This document shows positions 53,172 through 62,597 of a stretch of DNA of 64,000 nt, in pieces. The DNA lies in the NCBI GenBank assembly GCA_013426805.1, contig JACDZG010000019.1:1-64000 (forward strand). Direction: 5' to 3'. The stretch's first letter is position 1. Each line of letters opens with the position of its first letter. The notes beneath the pieces are model-generated. The model saw nothing but the letters and a program-made list of their open reading frames with translations. It made no database searches and was not told the DNA's origin. The position numbers and the translations under genes are program-made. The DNA comes from Chromatiaceae bacterium. GTDB lineage: Bacteria; Pseudomonadota; Gammaproteobacteria; Chromatiales; Chromatiaceae.

Positions 53172-55321
53172 CAGCGGGCCTCCATACGTGCATTGTCGGC
53201 GCCGTGGCGGACCAGGCGAAAGACGATGAACTCCGCCGGTACCGCGGGCGCCACACCGATCAGCAGGGTCGCGCGGCCCGCGTCCAAGTCGGATTGGGGG
53301 TTGGTGCCGGCATCGCAGCGCACGAAGAAGCTGTCGCTGTCGGTGCGCCCGGCCAGCGCCCCGGCGTCGAACAGGGGCATCAGCCGCCGCCGGGCGGTGC
53401 CGGCCATGGCCGACCAGAGTGCCCCGTCGTTGGGCTCGAAGGGCGCCCAGGCCAGGTCCGCGGCGAGTTGCGCTTTGAGCCAGTCGACCAGACGGCGCAC
53501 GCCGATGTGGGTCCAGTCCCGATCAGTGGAGGTGGTGCGGGAACCGAGCAGCAGCAGGCCGCGCTCGGTGTGCCGAATCTCGTCGATGCGCTCCTCGAAC
53601 AGGAACCCGGGGTCCGGCCGCCCCTGATCCTCGGCGCGGGCGAAGACACCCAGGACCAACCGGTTGGCGGGCGCGGCCCAGACCCCGATCGCGTTCTCCA
53701 CCTGGGCGACGATGCCGGCCGCGGCGCCCCCGGGCGGGACGGTGAGCGCCGCACCGTCCGCGTCCACCCGCAGCCAGGGTGCATAGAGCGCGGCCCGGTC
53801 GCTGGCCAGCGACCGCCGCCATGCTACGACCTCCCCGGCACCCAGCCCGGGGGGCAGATCGAGCAGCGCGAGGCGTCCGCCCTGGGCCTCGCAATGGGCC
53901 ACCAGCCGCAGTTGGGCCGCGCGGAGATCCGCAGCGTCGAAACCCAGGAGCGGGTAACCGCGCACCTGGGGTGCCGACGCGACGGGCGGCGCGGCGCAGA
54001 CGGCGGAGAAGCAGAACGGGTCCACGGGCTGTGGCGGCGCGGCCGCGGGCGGCTCCGGGGTACTGGGGTGGAGCAGGTCGGGCAGATAGACCATCGCGAT
54101 GGGTTCGAACGGGAAGGCGTCATCCCAGCGGACCAGGGCGTCCAGCGCGCCGGGCCGAAAACCGAAGGGGATGAGTCGGTGGTCGCTGTCCGCGGCGGCC
54201 TGGGCCGGGTACATTTCGGTCGTCTCGAAGAACTGCGCGCGCCCGGTGGTGGCGTTGGCGTCGCGCCCGCGGCGGGAGGCCGGCAACTGCGCCCCGGACA
54301 GATAGAGCCCGGTCGGCGCGTCCAGCAGCGCCTTGCGGGGACGCAGCCAGACGTCGGTGAGGAGCGCACTCGGACGCAGGTACTCCGAGCCCCAGGGGTC
54401 GTCCAGTCCGCCCCACAACCGGTCGGCCTCGGCCCCCGGGTCCTCCGGGTCCGGGTCATGGACCGGCGGCGGACGCAGGGCCTCGGTCGCCGCGCGCCGC
54501 CCGATCAGCCGGGGCAGATAGCGGGGATGGTCCGGGTGCAGGCCGGTGTCCTCCCAGCGCTCCACCAGTCGGCCATCCAGGTGAATCTCCAGGGTCAGGG
54601 TGAGCTCCTGCGCGGCGCGCAGCAGTTTGGGGTCGCGGAAGGCGGCGGTGACGGCGGGATAAAGCGCAACCTCCGCCGCGCCCGGCCGGCTGGTGCCCAA
54701 CCCGGCCCCCGCGGCGGGATCAGGGGCGATACCGGGCCCCAGACCGGTGACCCGGAAGAGCCGCAGCCGGGGGGCGGCGCCAGGGGAGGCCGGCAAGCCG
54801 GTCAGCCGCAGGGTGCTGCCGACCAGGGTGCGGCGGTCCGGGGCCAGATAATGGGGCTGGCCGGCGACGTCGATTGCAAGGTCAAGCGGCAGGGGCCGCG
54901 CCACCACGCGCAGCCGCAACCCCAGGCCATTGCCCCAGGCCCCGGGGTTGCGCGCGGCCACCCGGGCCTGGCGCCCGGCGGTGCCGCGCAGGGCACGGAT
55001 TCCGGGAAGGATGAACCGGGCGGTGCGGACCGTCGTATGATCCAGGCAACGCACCACCACACAGCGCCGGCCGCCGTTGGCGAAAAACAGGCGCACCGCC
55101 TGGGGCAGGTTGAGGCCCGGCAGCGCCCGCCCGAACAACGCCGTGAACTGGCCGGGATCGTCGATCCCCACCGGGGTATTGATCGGACCGCGCTCGCTGA
55201 GCCCGATCAGGGCGGCGACATCGAGCCGGACCCGCGGCCGGCGGGCGACCGCAGGGACCTCCTCGAAGACGCCGGGCGGCAGACCGGGCCGCCACAGGCT
55301 GCCTTGCAGTGCGACACTCAT
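53171..55321 (-). CDS. Tail sheath protein 2
   Basis: The product has 716 residues. The N-terminus PGVFEEVPAVARRPRVRLDVAALIGLSERGPINTPVGIDDPGQFTALFG and the C-terminus DWTHIGVRRLVDWLKAQLAADLAWAPFEPNDGALW... FFVRCDAGTNPQSDLDAGRATLLIGVAPAVPAEFIVFRL are the two most conserved parts of contractile sheaths. The central 350 residues, unlike the other sheath, form a long inserted domain. One base is shared with the tube gene. Confidence 0.93.
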   Translation of the reverse strand: MSVALQGSLWRPGLPPGVFEEVPAVARRPRVRLDVAALIGLSERGPINTPVGIDDPGQFTALFGRALPGLNLPQAVRLFFANGGRRCVVVRCLDHTTVRTARFILPGIRALRGTAGRQARVAARNPGAWGNGLGLRLRVVARPLPLDLAIDVAGQPHYLAPDRRTLVGSTLRLTGLPASPGAAPRLRLFRVTGLGPGIAPDPAAGAGLGTSRPGAAEVALYPAVTAAFRDPKLLRAAQELTLTLEIHLDGRLVERWEDTGLHPDHPRYLPRLIGRRAATEALRPPPVHDPDPEDPGAEADRLWGGLDDPWGSEYLRPSALLTDVWLRPRKALLDAPTGLYLSGAQLPASRRGRDANATTGRAQFFETTEMYPAQAAADSDHRLIPFGFRPGALDALVRWDDAFPFEPIAMVYLPDLLHPSTPEPPAAAPPQPVDPFCFSAVCAAPPVASAPQVRGYPLLGFDAADLRAAQLRLVAHCEAQGGRLALLDLPPGLGAGEVVAWRRSLASDRAALYAPWLRVDADGAALTVPPGGAAAGIVAQVENAIGVWAAPANRLVLGVFARAEDQGRPDPGFLFEERIDEIRHTERGLLLLGSRTTSTDRDWTHIGVRRLVDWLKAQLAADLAWAPFEPNDGALWSAMAGTARRRLMPLFDAGALAGRTDSDSFFVRCDAGTNPQSDLDAGRATLLIGVAPAVPAEFIVFRLVRHGADNARMEAR

Positions 55322-55394
55322 GGATCCGGAACCTCAGGTCTGACGGGGCGACACAGCGGCCGGGGCGGCACCGGCGCGCCCGCGGAGTCGGCGG

Positions 55395-55850
55395 TCATTC
55401 GTACTCCAGGTCCTCACAGACCAGGGTGAGTTCCTCCATCGCCACGTCCGAAGCCCCTTTGGCGGCCAGGGTGGGGCCGGTCCATTTGGACGGTCGGGCG
55501 TTGACCAGCCGCCAGGTGGCCACCGTGGCCGCGTGGTCCTCGCTCAGCAACTCGATGACCACCGTGGCGCGCGCCTGCATGTTGCCCTTGCGCACCGCCA
55601 CCACCCAGTTCCACAGATCCAGGGAGGCGATCAGTCCGCGCTTGAGGGTGACATCCCCGGCCTTGTACATCAGCGGCACCTTGCGCGGGCGGTTGGCGGC
55701 ATCCGTGCCCTCCCGGTAGTCGGCATAGGTGATCTCGCTCGACAGTCCCGAGCAATCCGAGAACCCGCCCCTGAACTCGCCACCGCTCCCGGGGGAGATG
55801 GTGACCTTGAAGTTGAACGGACCGTAGGGGTCTTCACGCAGCGTTGCCAT
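55395..55850 (-). CDS. Tail tube protein 1 (gp19-like, Afp1-type)
   Basis: The product has 151 residues from ATG 55850 (MATLREDPYGPFNFKVTI). GGFSDCSGLSSEITYADYREGTDAANRPRKVPLMYKAGDVTLKRGL is the tube protein signature. Paired with the sheath encoded just upstream (86-base gap), it would form the main tube. Confidence 0.95.
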   Translation of the reverse strand: MATLREDPYGPFNFKVTISPGSGGEFRGGFSDCSGLSSEITYADYREGTDAANRPRKVPLMYKAGDVTLKRGLIASLDLWNWVVAVRKGNMQARATVVIELLSEDHAATVATWRLVNARPSKWTGPTLAAKGASDVAMEELTLVCEDLEYE

Positions 55851-55936
55851 GTCTGGTCTCCGTAGCAAATTCGGTCGCCGACGATCCGCACCGCGGACCG
55901 GGCCGTCGAGAACGGTTCAGGCCCGGACGCCGGGCC

Positions 55937-57823
55937 TCAGACGAGCGAGGCATCCGCGGTCCACTGGCCGATGCGGAAGATCACGAACTCCGCGGGCTTG
56001 GTGGGCGCGACCCCGATCAGGCAGACCAGACGGCCGTTGTCCAGGTCCGATTGACTCATGGTGGTCCGGTCGCAACGCACGAAAAAGGCGTCTTCCGGGC
56101 TCGCACCCAAGAGGGCACCCTTGCGCCATTCGTCGTAGAGGAACCCCTCGATGGTGAGACGGATCTTGAGCCAGAGCTCCGCGTTGTTCGGCTCGAAGAC
56201 CGCCCACTGGGTACTGCGGTCGATCGAATGCTCCAGATAGATGAAGAGCCGACGCACGTTGACATAGGTCCATTCCGGATCCGAGGTGATGGTGCGTGCC
56301 CCCCAGACCCGGTAGCCGCGCCCCTCGAAAAAGCGCAGGCAGTTGATCCCTTCCGGGTTGAGGACGTCCTGCTCGCCCTTGTTGACGTTCCGGGAAAAAC
56401 GCAGGATGCCGCGGACTGTCTCGTTGGCCGGGGCCTTATGCACGCCGCGTTCGATATCGCTGCGGGCAAAGATGCCGGCCATGGCACCCTCCGGGGACAG
56501 CAGCATGGTCTCGCGCGCCCCGCCCGAGACACTGACGACCAGCCAGGGGTAATAGAGCGCGGCGTAGGTGGAGTCGAACTTGCCGCGGACCTCGCGGATC
56601 TCGGCCTGATCGGCGTTGACAGGCCCGGCCAGGATGGCGAAGCGGTAGCGCAGATTGCTCGCGTGGGTGATCAGGCCGTCGTTGACCGCCTGACGTTCAT
56701 CGGCGTTCTCCAGCGCGGCGGACCCAGGCGCCGCGACGATGGCGATATCCTCGATCTCGGCCAGGGCCGCGAGCCCCGTTGCCGCATGCCCGCTGCCCCC
56801 GCCCGCAAAGGTGGCCGGCTCCGGCGGGCGCCCGTCCACGCCCCCGGCGAGGGTCATCGGTGACCGCGCGATCAGCACGTTCAGCAGATCGCGGGCGAAG
56901 GAGGTGCGGTCGGCCGGCAGACTGGGCAGCTCGGCCACCGGATCGAACCAGACTCGCTGGCCGCGATCGGCCGGCGGCTCGACCCCGTTGGCCGGGTCCT
57001 CATGGCGCAGGATGCGGCCGACGAACTGGTCGGAGTCGGGATGCGTGGACAGCCGCGAAATCAGGTCCAGCCGGCCGCCGGTCGAGCCGTCCTTATTCGG
57101 TCCAATGGTCAGGTCCAGGGTGATCTTCTGCACCGCGGTCAACCCCGCGGCATTCAGATCCAGCGGATTGGCCGGGGGATTGGCGTCGTTAGTCAACACC
57201 GGGCGTCCCGCCGAGTCGAAACTGACCGAATAGAAGTTGGTTCCGACTACGGCCTGAGGACCGCTGGCGGTCACCACCCGGTCCTTGACCGCTCCGCCGC
57301 CGGTCACCGCCTCCACCACGTCGCCCAACCGCAGACCGCTGACCGTTCGGTTGGGCGCCGTGCCGATCAGCAGATTGCCGCTGCGAAACCCGCGTGCCGT
57401 CACGACCACATTGCCCGCGGCGCCAGGGTAGCGGGCCCGCAGGAAGCGATCCGCGCCGAGCACCGAGAGCGCCAAGGGGTCAGGGCCGGCCGGCGTGCCC
57501 GCCCGGCTGAGCGCGGTCGTGCTGTCGGCCGCGGGGCGGAACACGCGCGCCACATAGACCCGCTTGCCGCCGTTCTCGAAGAACAGGCGCACCGCATGGG
57601 CCAGATGGTTGGTCGTCGGGACACCGGCGAGCAGCAGGGGATCCGCGTCGCCGAACCGGCGCTGGAAGTCTTCGAAGCCGGTGATCAGGACCGGCAGGCC
57701 CTCCACCGGTCCGAAGCGCGCCTGACCGACGAAGCCGGCCGTGGAGGTGGCCACGCCCTCGATCGACTTGGCGCGGAAACTGGTCTCTTCGACATAGACA
57801 CCGGGGGCAAGATACTCGGGCAT
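55937..57823 (-). CDS. Tail sheath protein 1
   Basis: The product has 628 residues from ATG 57823. The N-terminus PEYLAPGVYVEETSFRAKSIEGVATSTAGFVGQARFGPVEGLPVLI and C-terminus EWTYVNVRRLFIYLEHSIDRSTQWAVFEPNNAELWLKIRLTIEGFLYDEWRKGALLG...FFVRCDRTTMSQSDLDNGRLVCLIGVAPTKPAEFVIFRI are typical of eCIS/T4-type sheaths, the outer contractile polymer. It is closer to the standard length than the second sheath. Confidence 0.96.
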   Translation of the reverse strand: MPEYLAPGVYVEETSFRAKSIEGVATSTAGFVGQARFGPVEGLPVLITGFEDFQRRFGDADPLLLAGVPTTNHLAHAVRLFFENGGKRVYVARVFRPAADSTTALSRAGTPAGPDPLALSVLGADRFLRARYPGAAGNVVVTARGFRSGNLLIGTAPNRTVSGLRLGDVVEAVTGGGAVKDRVVTASGPQAVVGTNFYSVSFDSAGRPVLTNDANPPANPLDLNAAGLTAVQKITLDLTIGPNKDGSTGGRLDLISRLSTHPDSDQFVGRILRHEDPANGVEPPADRGQRVWFDPVAELPSLPADRTSFARDLLNVLIARSPMTLAGGVDGRPPEPATFAGGGSGHAATGLAALAEIEDIAIVAAPGSAALENADERQAVNDGLITHASNLRYRFAILAGPVNADQAEIREVRGKFDSTYAALYYPWLVVSVSGGARETMLLSPEGAMAGIFARSDIERGVHKAPANETVRGILRFSRNVNKGEQDVLNPEGINCLRFFEGRGYRVWGARTITSDPEWTYVNVRRLFIYLEHSIDRSTQWAVFEPNNAELWLKIRLTIEGFLYDEWRKGALLGASPEDAFFVRCDRTTMSQSDLDNGRLVCLIGVAPTKPAEFVIFRIGQWTADASLV

Positions 57824-57840
57824 GGGACCCTCCGTCGGCC

Positions 57841-58707
57841 TCAGGGGAACAGCTCGATATCCCACCGGACGCGTTCGCCGATGGACACCGTGGTTAAGGG
57901 ATTCCGGCCATTGGCAGGCTCGCGCAGGGCACCAACGGCCGGGCGCAGCCGGAAGTCAGGCACTTGGAACAGTCCATTGCGATCCGCGTCCGCGAGCCCG
58001 AAGACATCCGTCGGCAGCGCCTGCAAATAGCCCTGGGAGCCGGCCAGGGCGGCTGCCAGGGGCGGCCGCGGGACCTCGACGGTCAGGCGGCGGTCGAAGC
58101 GGCGTGCCGGGGGCGCAACACCGCGATCGATCGCCTCGCCGGGCAGCACCAGGAGGTAACAGCCGTCCGGGCCGCTGATGCTGGTGACCCGGTCCGCCAC
58201 CCCGGTGCGTATCGTATCCAGCCCCACTAGGGCGCCAGGGACCGGACGCCGGTCATCGCGCCCGCGCACGACCCCCCAGATCGCCGCGGTGCCCGGGGGG
58301 ACGGCGAAATCGATCGCCGGGCGCAGCGCGACGTCCAGATACAGGGGCCGCGGCGCGTCCGCGCCCGGCACGTCGCCCGCCTCCAAGGCCGCCCGCACCG
58401 ACTGCCGATTCGCTACCGCGGCGGTCAGCGCCTGCGGCAGGTAGCGGCCGGCGGGGTCCGACACCTCGACCCGGACGGTCCCCGGCGGCAGCCGGAGAAA
58501 GCCGTAAAGCCCGGTCGACTGATGCCACACAGGTCGCTCCTCGCGGTCCGGCACGCGCACCATCAGCCCCGGAATCGGCGTGAGTCCCAAGGGCACTCCA
58601 TCACTGAAATAACGCCGCGGCCGCAGGGCCAGGACCCCAACCGCGGCGATCCGGTCCGGGGCGTGCCCGGCGGCCCAGGTCATCAATTGTTCGGCGGGGA
58701 CAGCCAT
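57841..58707 (-). CDS. eCIS-associated protein with carboxypeptidase-regulatory-like domains
   Basis: The product has 288 residues. The middle and C-terminal parts (YLDVALRPAIDFAVPPGTAAIWGVVRGRDDRRPVPGALVGLDTIRTGVADRVTSISGPDGCYLLVLPGEAID) look like an immunoglobulin-like carboxypeptidase-regulatory domain. No known eCIS role is attached to it. It sits between the DUF4255 cap gene and the first sheath, starting 1 base after the former ends, so co-expression is likely. Confidence 0.7.
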   Translation of the reverse strand: MAVPAEQLMTWAAGHAPDRIAAVGVLALRPRRYFSDGVPLGLTPIPGLMVRVPDREERPVWHQSTGLYGFLRLPPGTVRVEVSDPAGRYLPQALTAAVANRQSVRAALEAGDVPGADAPRPLYLDVALRPAIDFAVPPGTAAIWGVVRGRDDRRPVPGALVGLDTIRTGVADRVTSISGPDGCYLLVLPGEAIDRGVAPPARRFDRRLTVEVPRPPLAAALAGSQGYLQALPTDVFGLADADRNGLFQVPDFRLRPAVGALREPANGRNPLTTVSIGERVRWDIELFP

Positions 58708-58708
58708 C

Positions 58709-59290
58709 TCAGGGGCTGACCGGGGCGACGGCCGGGGTCACGATCAGGGTCCGGGTATCGGTGATCGGGGGATCGGCGCGCTCGCGCACGGCCAACCGCA
58801 CGGTGCGCACCACATAGGGCACCGAGATCTGATAGGGAGGCTCCAGGCTGTCCCAAAGCCTCAGCATGTCCTCGGTACTCAAGTGCGAAAGTGAGACCCG
58901 CAGTGCGTCCTCGGGCTCCCAGGGGTAACCGGGGTCCAGCAGGGTGCCGGTGATCACGGCGTGGCGATCCAGGATGTCCATGCAGCGCGCCAGCATCATC
59001 TGCTCTCCCTCCGCCGACTGACCGGTACCCCACACCGTGAGCAGGTAATGGAGTTCCAGCCCCAGGGCCACCCGCCGCGGGGCAGTCGGCGCCAGCCGGG
59101 GCAGCTCGACGTGGCGGCGCGCCTCGTCCACTTCCACGCGATAGAGAAAAACGGCGACCGTGTTGGTCAACCCCGGGGAAAAATGACGCGTGGAAAAAAG
59201 CGAAACCGTGAAAGGGTTGACCCCGCCGGTGGCGGCCAACTGATCTTCAAGTAACCGCCGCAGGGTGGCGCTGGCGCCGGCAATAAACAT
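58709..59290 (-). CDS. DUF4255 cap/terminator protein (Pvc16-like)
   Basis: The product has 193 residues with a good ribosome-binding site (AAGGAG, about 8 bases upstream). TVSLFSTRHFSPGLTNTVAVFLYRVEVDEARRHVELPRLAP and LGLELHYLLTVWGTGQSAEGEQMMLARCMDILD match the DUF4255 family, the cap at the top of eCIS particles. It opens the structural part of the operon, as in many eCIS clusters. Confidence 0.92.
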   Translation of the reverse strand: MFIAGASATLRRLLEDQLAATGGVNPFTVSLFSTRHFSPGLTNTVAVFLYRVEVDEARRHVELPRLAPTAPRRVALGLELHYLLTVWGTGQSAEGEQMMLARCMDILDRHAVITGTLLDPGYPWEPEDALRVSLSHLSTEDMLRLWDSLEPPYQISVPYVVRTVRLAVRERADPPITDTRTLIVTPAVAPVSP

Positions 59291-59372
59291 GAATAAGGCT
59301 CCTTAGGCTGCGTTTAGCGGGGCGCCGTCGCCGACCGGGCATGGCTGACCGATGCGATCCGTTTGCTTGCGT

Positions 59373-59705
59373 CTAAGTCCCGGACCCATCGGGGTCGCTC
59401 CGACGACGGTCCGCCACGGGTTCGACGGACGCGTCTGCCGACGACTGGCGCGTGCCTCCCGCGTCACCCCCCGGCAACATATAAAGAATCCGGCCGGCCG
59501 GTGTGACCTTGGACTGGACCAGCGCCTCATCCACCAGGTAGTCGAGGGCGCGTTGCACCCGCCACCGGGTCTCTTCGAGCCGCTGCCGCTTGATCCACCA
59601 ACGGGCGATCCCGTCGACCGTATCCGCCGCCTCCCCATGAGCTTCCAGATACCTGAGGATTTCCCGCGCGAGCGACTCGACATCGACTTCGGGATTCATG
59701 CCCAT
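59373..59705 (-). CDS. Small winged-helix protein at the head of the eCIS operon
   Basis: The product has 110 residues from ATG 59705, chosen because GAGG lies 6 bases upstream; 59711 and 59699 also start in frame. SLAREILRYLEAHGEAADTVDGIARWWIKRQRLEETRWRVQRALDYLVDEALVQSKVTPAGRILYMLP is a winged-helix-like pattern with a beta wing at the end. It lies between the regulator and the DUF4255 gene and may regulate the operon or bind a component. A candidate sigma54 site lies about 50 bases upstream of its start. Confidence 0.75.
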   Translation of the reverse strand: MGMNPEVDVESLAREILRYLEAHGEAADTVDGIARWWIKRQRLEETRWRVQRALDYLVDEALVQSKVTPAGRILYMLPGGDAGGTRQSSADASVEPVADRRRSDPDGSGT

Positions 59706-59754
59706 CGCCATCCTCGTCTCACGTCGGCCAAGCGCTGATGCCATACCCGAGTAA

Positions 59755-59771
59755 GGCACTTCGGATGCCAA
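59755..59771 (-). promoter_or_regulatory. Candidate sigma54-type promoter for the eCIS operon
   Basis: Read on the minus strand the site is TTGGCATCCGAAGTGCC: a GG doublet, exactly ten bases, then a GC doublet, with TGGCA and TGC parts agreeing with the consensus; several other positions differ. It would put the transcript start about 40 bases before the winged-helix gene. The next gene upstream encodes a sigma54-type regulator. The call rests on spacing and position only. Confidence 0.45.
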
Positions 59772-59978
59772 CGCGAGTCTTCTCGTAAGCACTTGCATTT
59801 CAATAGTATGTTGTGGCCGGGACCGGGCCGCGGGTTGATCAGGACCCACCGTCATCCGCGGTCGCGACAGTAACTAGAGCGGTATCAGAACCTTATGCGG
59901 CTCACGCGAGAACTGTCGGCGGGTCCCCCGCGACCCGCGCGGGTCGGAAGCGACCCACCCTCAAACCGACGACGGCTG

Positions 59979-61412
59979 TCAGGCTGGGTACGTTGAATCG
60001 CACCCGTTCGCGGAGGCTGCGGTGATCCCGTATTTCTTGAGTAGCTTGCCAAGGGCACGCCGCTCTTTTCCTGCCACCCGGGCAGCGCGGGTCACGTTGC
60101 CGTTGGCCTCCGCCATCAAGCGGATCAGATACTCTTTCTCGAAAATCTCGACGGCCCGACTCTTGGCCGCGGCAAAACTGATCCCGGCGAGCGGGTGGTC
60201 GTCGGGCTGAAAAGGCCCCAAAGACTGTGCGGAATCGGCCGCGGGGAACACCCGCAACAGGTCGCCGCCCGCCAGGAGAACCTCACGATGCATCAGGTTC
60301 TCGAGTTCCCGCACATTCCCGGGCCAGTGATAGGCGCGCAGCAGACGCAGCGTTCCCGGGTCCAGCGTCTTGACCCGCAGGCCGTACTGATGACAGAACA
60401 TCTCGACGAAGTGGCGCGCGAGCAGGTCGATATCGTCCACCCGCTCGCGCAGCGGCGGCAGCCGCAGTGACAGGATATTCAACCGGAAGTACAGATCGGC
60501 CCGAAACCCCTGCCGGGCCGACAACGCGCGCAGGTCGGCGTTGCTGGCGGTGACGACGCGGGTATCGGCGTGGCGCAGCCGCTGCCCGCCGAGCGGGCGG
60601 TATTCCTTGTTCTGCAGAAACCGCAACAGGGCCGTCTGCGCCTTAGGCGAGAGTGCCTCGACCTCATCGAGGAAAAGGGTCCCACCGGCGGCCTCACCGA
60701 TCGCGCCCACGGCGGCGGAGCGGGCATCCGTGTAGGCACCGCGTTCATGGCCGAAGAGTTCGTTTTCGACCAGATGATCAGGCAGCGCCCCGCAGTTGAC
60801 CGGCACGAAGGGTCCACCCGCCCGCCCGCCCAGGTAATGCAAGGCCCGCGCGACCAGTTCCTTGCCGGTGCCGGTCTCACCCTCGATCAGCACCGGGGCC
60901 GCGCATTGGGCCAGCCGGCGCACCCGGCCGATGGCATCAAGAAAACTCGGGGAGCGGCCAATCAGATTGAGTTCGCCCAGGGTCTGCGCGAGCTCGGGAT
61001 CCAGACGCTCCGGCGCCGGGCGCCGCTCATGGCACAGGCGCTTCAGCCGGTAAGCCAGTTCATCTTCAGCACAAGGCCAGCGGGCACAGTCGCAGCAGCG
61101 CTCGATCAACTCCGGCTCCCACACCGCCTCGCCGGTGACCAGCAGTGCCAGACTTGGCATCGCCCGCGCCGAGTCCATGGCCGCCAGGACATGATCCCGA
61201 CGACCGGCTGAACCGAGCAGGAACACGACCGTCCCCGGCCACCCGGTCATCGCTCCGTCGTTCACCTGCGCGGGCGACAGGACCCGTGGTTGGTAGCCGA
61301 GCGCGTCGAGGGCCGCGCGCATGGCCGCGTCGGTATCCGGATGGGCGAAGGGAACCAAGGCCAAGGGCGAGGCGTTCAAGAGGTTCTCCGGGGCTTGCGG
61401 TTGAGTATGCAA
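59979..61412 (-). CDS. Sigma54-type AAA regulator with Fis-like HTH and altered GAFTGA motif
   Basis: The product has 477 residues. The N-terminal 140 residues are a degenerate receiver-like or unknown sensory region. The AAA domain has Walker A ([16 protein letters not shown], 177-192), Walker B (GGTLFLDE, 243-250) and the arginine-finger region. In place of GAFTGA, the loop that contacts sigma54, the sequence is GAYTDA (225-230), so direct activation of sigma54 RNA polymerase is uncertain. The C-terminus ([28 protein letters not shown]) is a Fis-type HTH. It is upstream of and co-directional with the eCIS operon and is the best candidate for its regulator. Confidence 0.9.
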   Translation of the reverse strand: MHTQPQAPENLLNASPLALVPFAHPDTDAAMRAALDALGYQPRVLSPAQVNDGAMTGWPGTVVFLLGSAGRRDHVLAAMDSARAMPSLALLVTGEAVWEPELIERCCDCARWPCAEDELAYRLKRLCHERRPAPERLDPELAQTLGELNLIGRSPSFLDAIGRVRRLAQCAAPVLIEGETGTGKELVARALHYLGGRAGGPFVPVNCGALPDHLVENELFGHERGAYTDARSAAVGAIGEAAGGTLFLDEVEALSPKAQTALLRFLQNKEYRPLGGQRLRHADTRVVTASNADLRALSARQGFRADLYFRLNILSLRLPPLRERVDDIDLLARHFVEMFCHQYGLRVKTLDPGTLRLLRAYHWPGNVRELENLMHREVLLAGGDLLRVFPAADSAQSLGPFQPDDHPLAGISFAAAKSRAVEIFEKEYLIRLMAEANGNVTRAARVAGKERRALGKLLKKYGITAASANGCDSTYPA

Positions 61413-61572
61413 CTAGGAGAAAGATAGCAGACGCGACGCAAGCGGTCCGCGCGCTTCAAGCGCCGCCCGTGTCGGACGCATCCCGGAACCTTGTAGGAAT
61501 CGGCTTGCCCCGACTGCCCGCGAGCGGCGATCATCGCCGACATCTTGATCAGCGGCGGCGCGGCACCCTCAG

Positions 61573-62304
61573 TTGGACTTTCACTTCTCCCCCATCGGTT
61601 TCATCCGCTCGCCGTACACCGACAAGTTCGGTATCCCGCGGCAGCCGGGCCTGGTCACCGCCGCGCAAGCGCGTCTGGACCTGCTGCCGGACTATGCCCG
61701 CGAAGAAGCCTTCAAGGGCATCGAGGGCTTCTCGCATGTCTGGTTGCTGTTCGTCTTCCATGACGACTGCCTGACCGCCGGGTGGCGGCCGACGGTCCGC
61801 CCGCCCCGTCTGGGCGGACGTGAGCGGGTGGGCGTCTTCGCCAGCCGCGCGCCCTATCGGCCCAACCCGATCGGGATGTCCGCGGTGGAACATCAGGGAC
61901 TGGAACGCACACCGACCGGCCTGGCCTTGCGCCTGCGCGGTGTCGACCTGCTCGACGGCACCCCGGTGCTCGACGTGAAGCCGTACGTCCCCTACGCCGA
62001 CGCCCTGCCCCACGCGCGCTCCGGGTTCGCGGCGGCCGGGCGAGCGCAGGACTGGGTGGTGGAGTTCAGCCCGGCGGCCTTGCACGGCCTGACGCGCGCC
62101 GACCCGGACGGCAGCCGGCAACTGCGCCAACTCATCGAACAGGTGTTGGCCCAGGACCCGCGGCCAGGATATATGGACCGGTATCCACAACGCGATGCAT
62201 TCACGCTGCGGCTCTATGACCTGGAGTTGCGCTGGCAGGTGGCGGGGCGGCGCGCCCTGGTGACTGGGTTGGACATCGCGGCGGCGGGTGCGCCGGTCGG
62301 TTGA
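61573..62304 (+). CDS. trmO: tRNA N6-threonylcarbamoyladenosine methyltransferase TrmO
   Basis: The product has 243 residues from a TTG start at 61573 (FHFSPIGFIRSPYTDKFGIPRQPGL). PIGFIRSPY, FKGIEGFSHVWLLFVFHDD, RPPRLGGRERVGVFASRAPYRPNPIGMSAVE and VLDVKPYVPYAD are family signatures of TrmO (YaeB/TsaA), which methylates t6A at position 37 of some tRNAs. The C-terminal domain is complete. It is a lone gene. Confidence 0.95.
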   Translation: MDFHFSPIGFIRSPYTDKFGIPRQPGLVTAAQARLDLLPDYAREEAFKGIEGFSHVWLLFVFHDDCLTAGWRPTVRPPRLGGRERVGVFASRAPYRPNPIGMSAVEHQGLERTPTGLALRLRGVDLLDGTPVLDVKPYVPYADALPHARSGFAAAGRAQDWVVEFSPAALHGLTRADPDGSRQLRQLIEQVLAQDPRPGYMDRYPQRDAFTLRLYDLELRWQVAGRRALVTGLDIAAAGAPVG

Positions 62305-62498
62305 GTTTGGGCTATCGGTCCGCGATTTAGGAAGGAACCATCAGTCACTAGCCCTCGAATTCATCCTGGTAACCTTGTTCGTTGCGTGTCGTCCTGGATT
62401 GAATGACCTCGATCAACGTGCTAGCGTCTTGATCCTTACCGTCTCAGGAGCCCGTTCGCCCCGGAGATCGACGACCGCGACCGCAGGAGGAGTTTGAG

Positions 62499-62597
62499 TT
62501 GATCGCAGAACCCTGGGTTTCGGTTGAGGAGGCGGCGAAGCACCTCGGGGTGGCCAAGGACTCGGTTTACCGATGGATCGAGCAGAGCGCAACGTGA
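62499..62597 (+). CDS. Very short HTH (excisionase-like) reading frame coupled to brxE
   Basis: TTG at 62499 follows GCAGGAGGAG by a proper distance and encodes 32 residues: AEPWVSVEEAAKHLGVAKDSVYRWIEQ is the helix-turn-helix of the MerR/excisionase HTH_17 family, then the frame stops. Full members continue for 30 or more residues to a recognition wing. The stop overlaps the GTG of the next gene (GTGA), which indicates translational coupling. It may be a truncated regulator or a leader. Confidence 0.55.
   Translation: MIAEPWVSVEEAAKHLGVAKDSVYRWIEQSAT

Noticed and set aside
31999-59290. Prophage or type VI secretion system
   Set aside because: No capsid, portal, terminase or integrase genes, and no TssJLM, ClpV or Hcp-type set; the DUF4255, CIS-tube, AAA and DUF4157 genes point to an eCIS.
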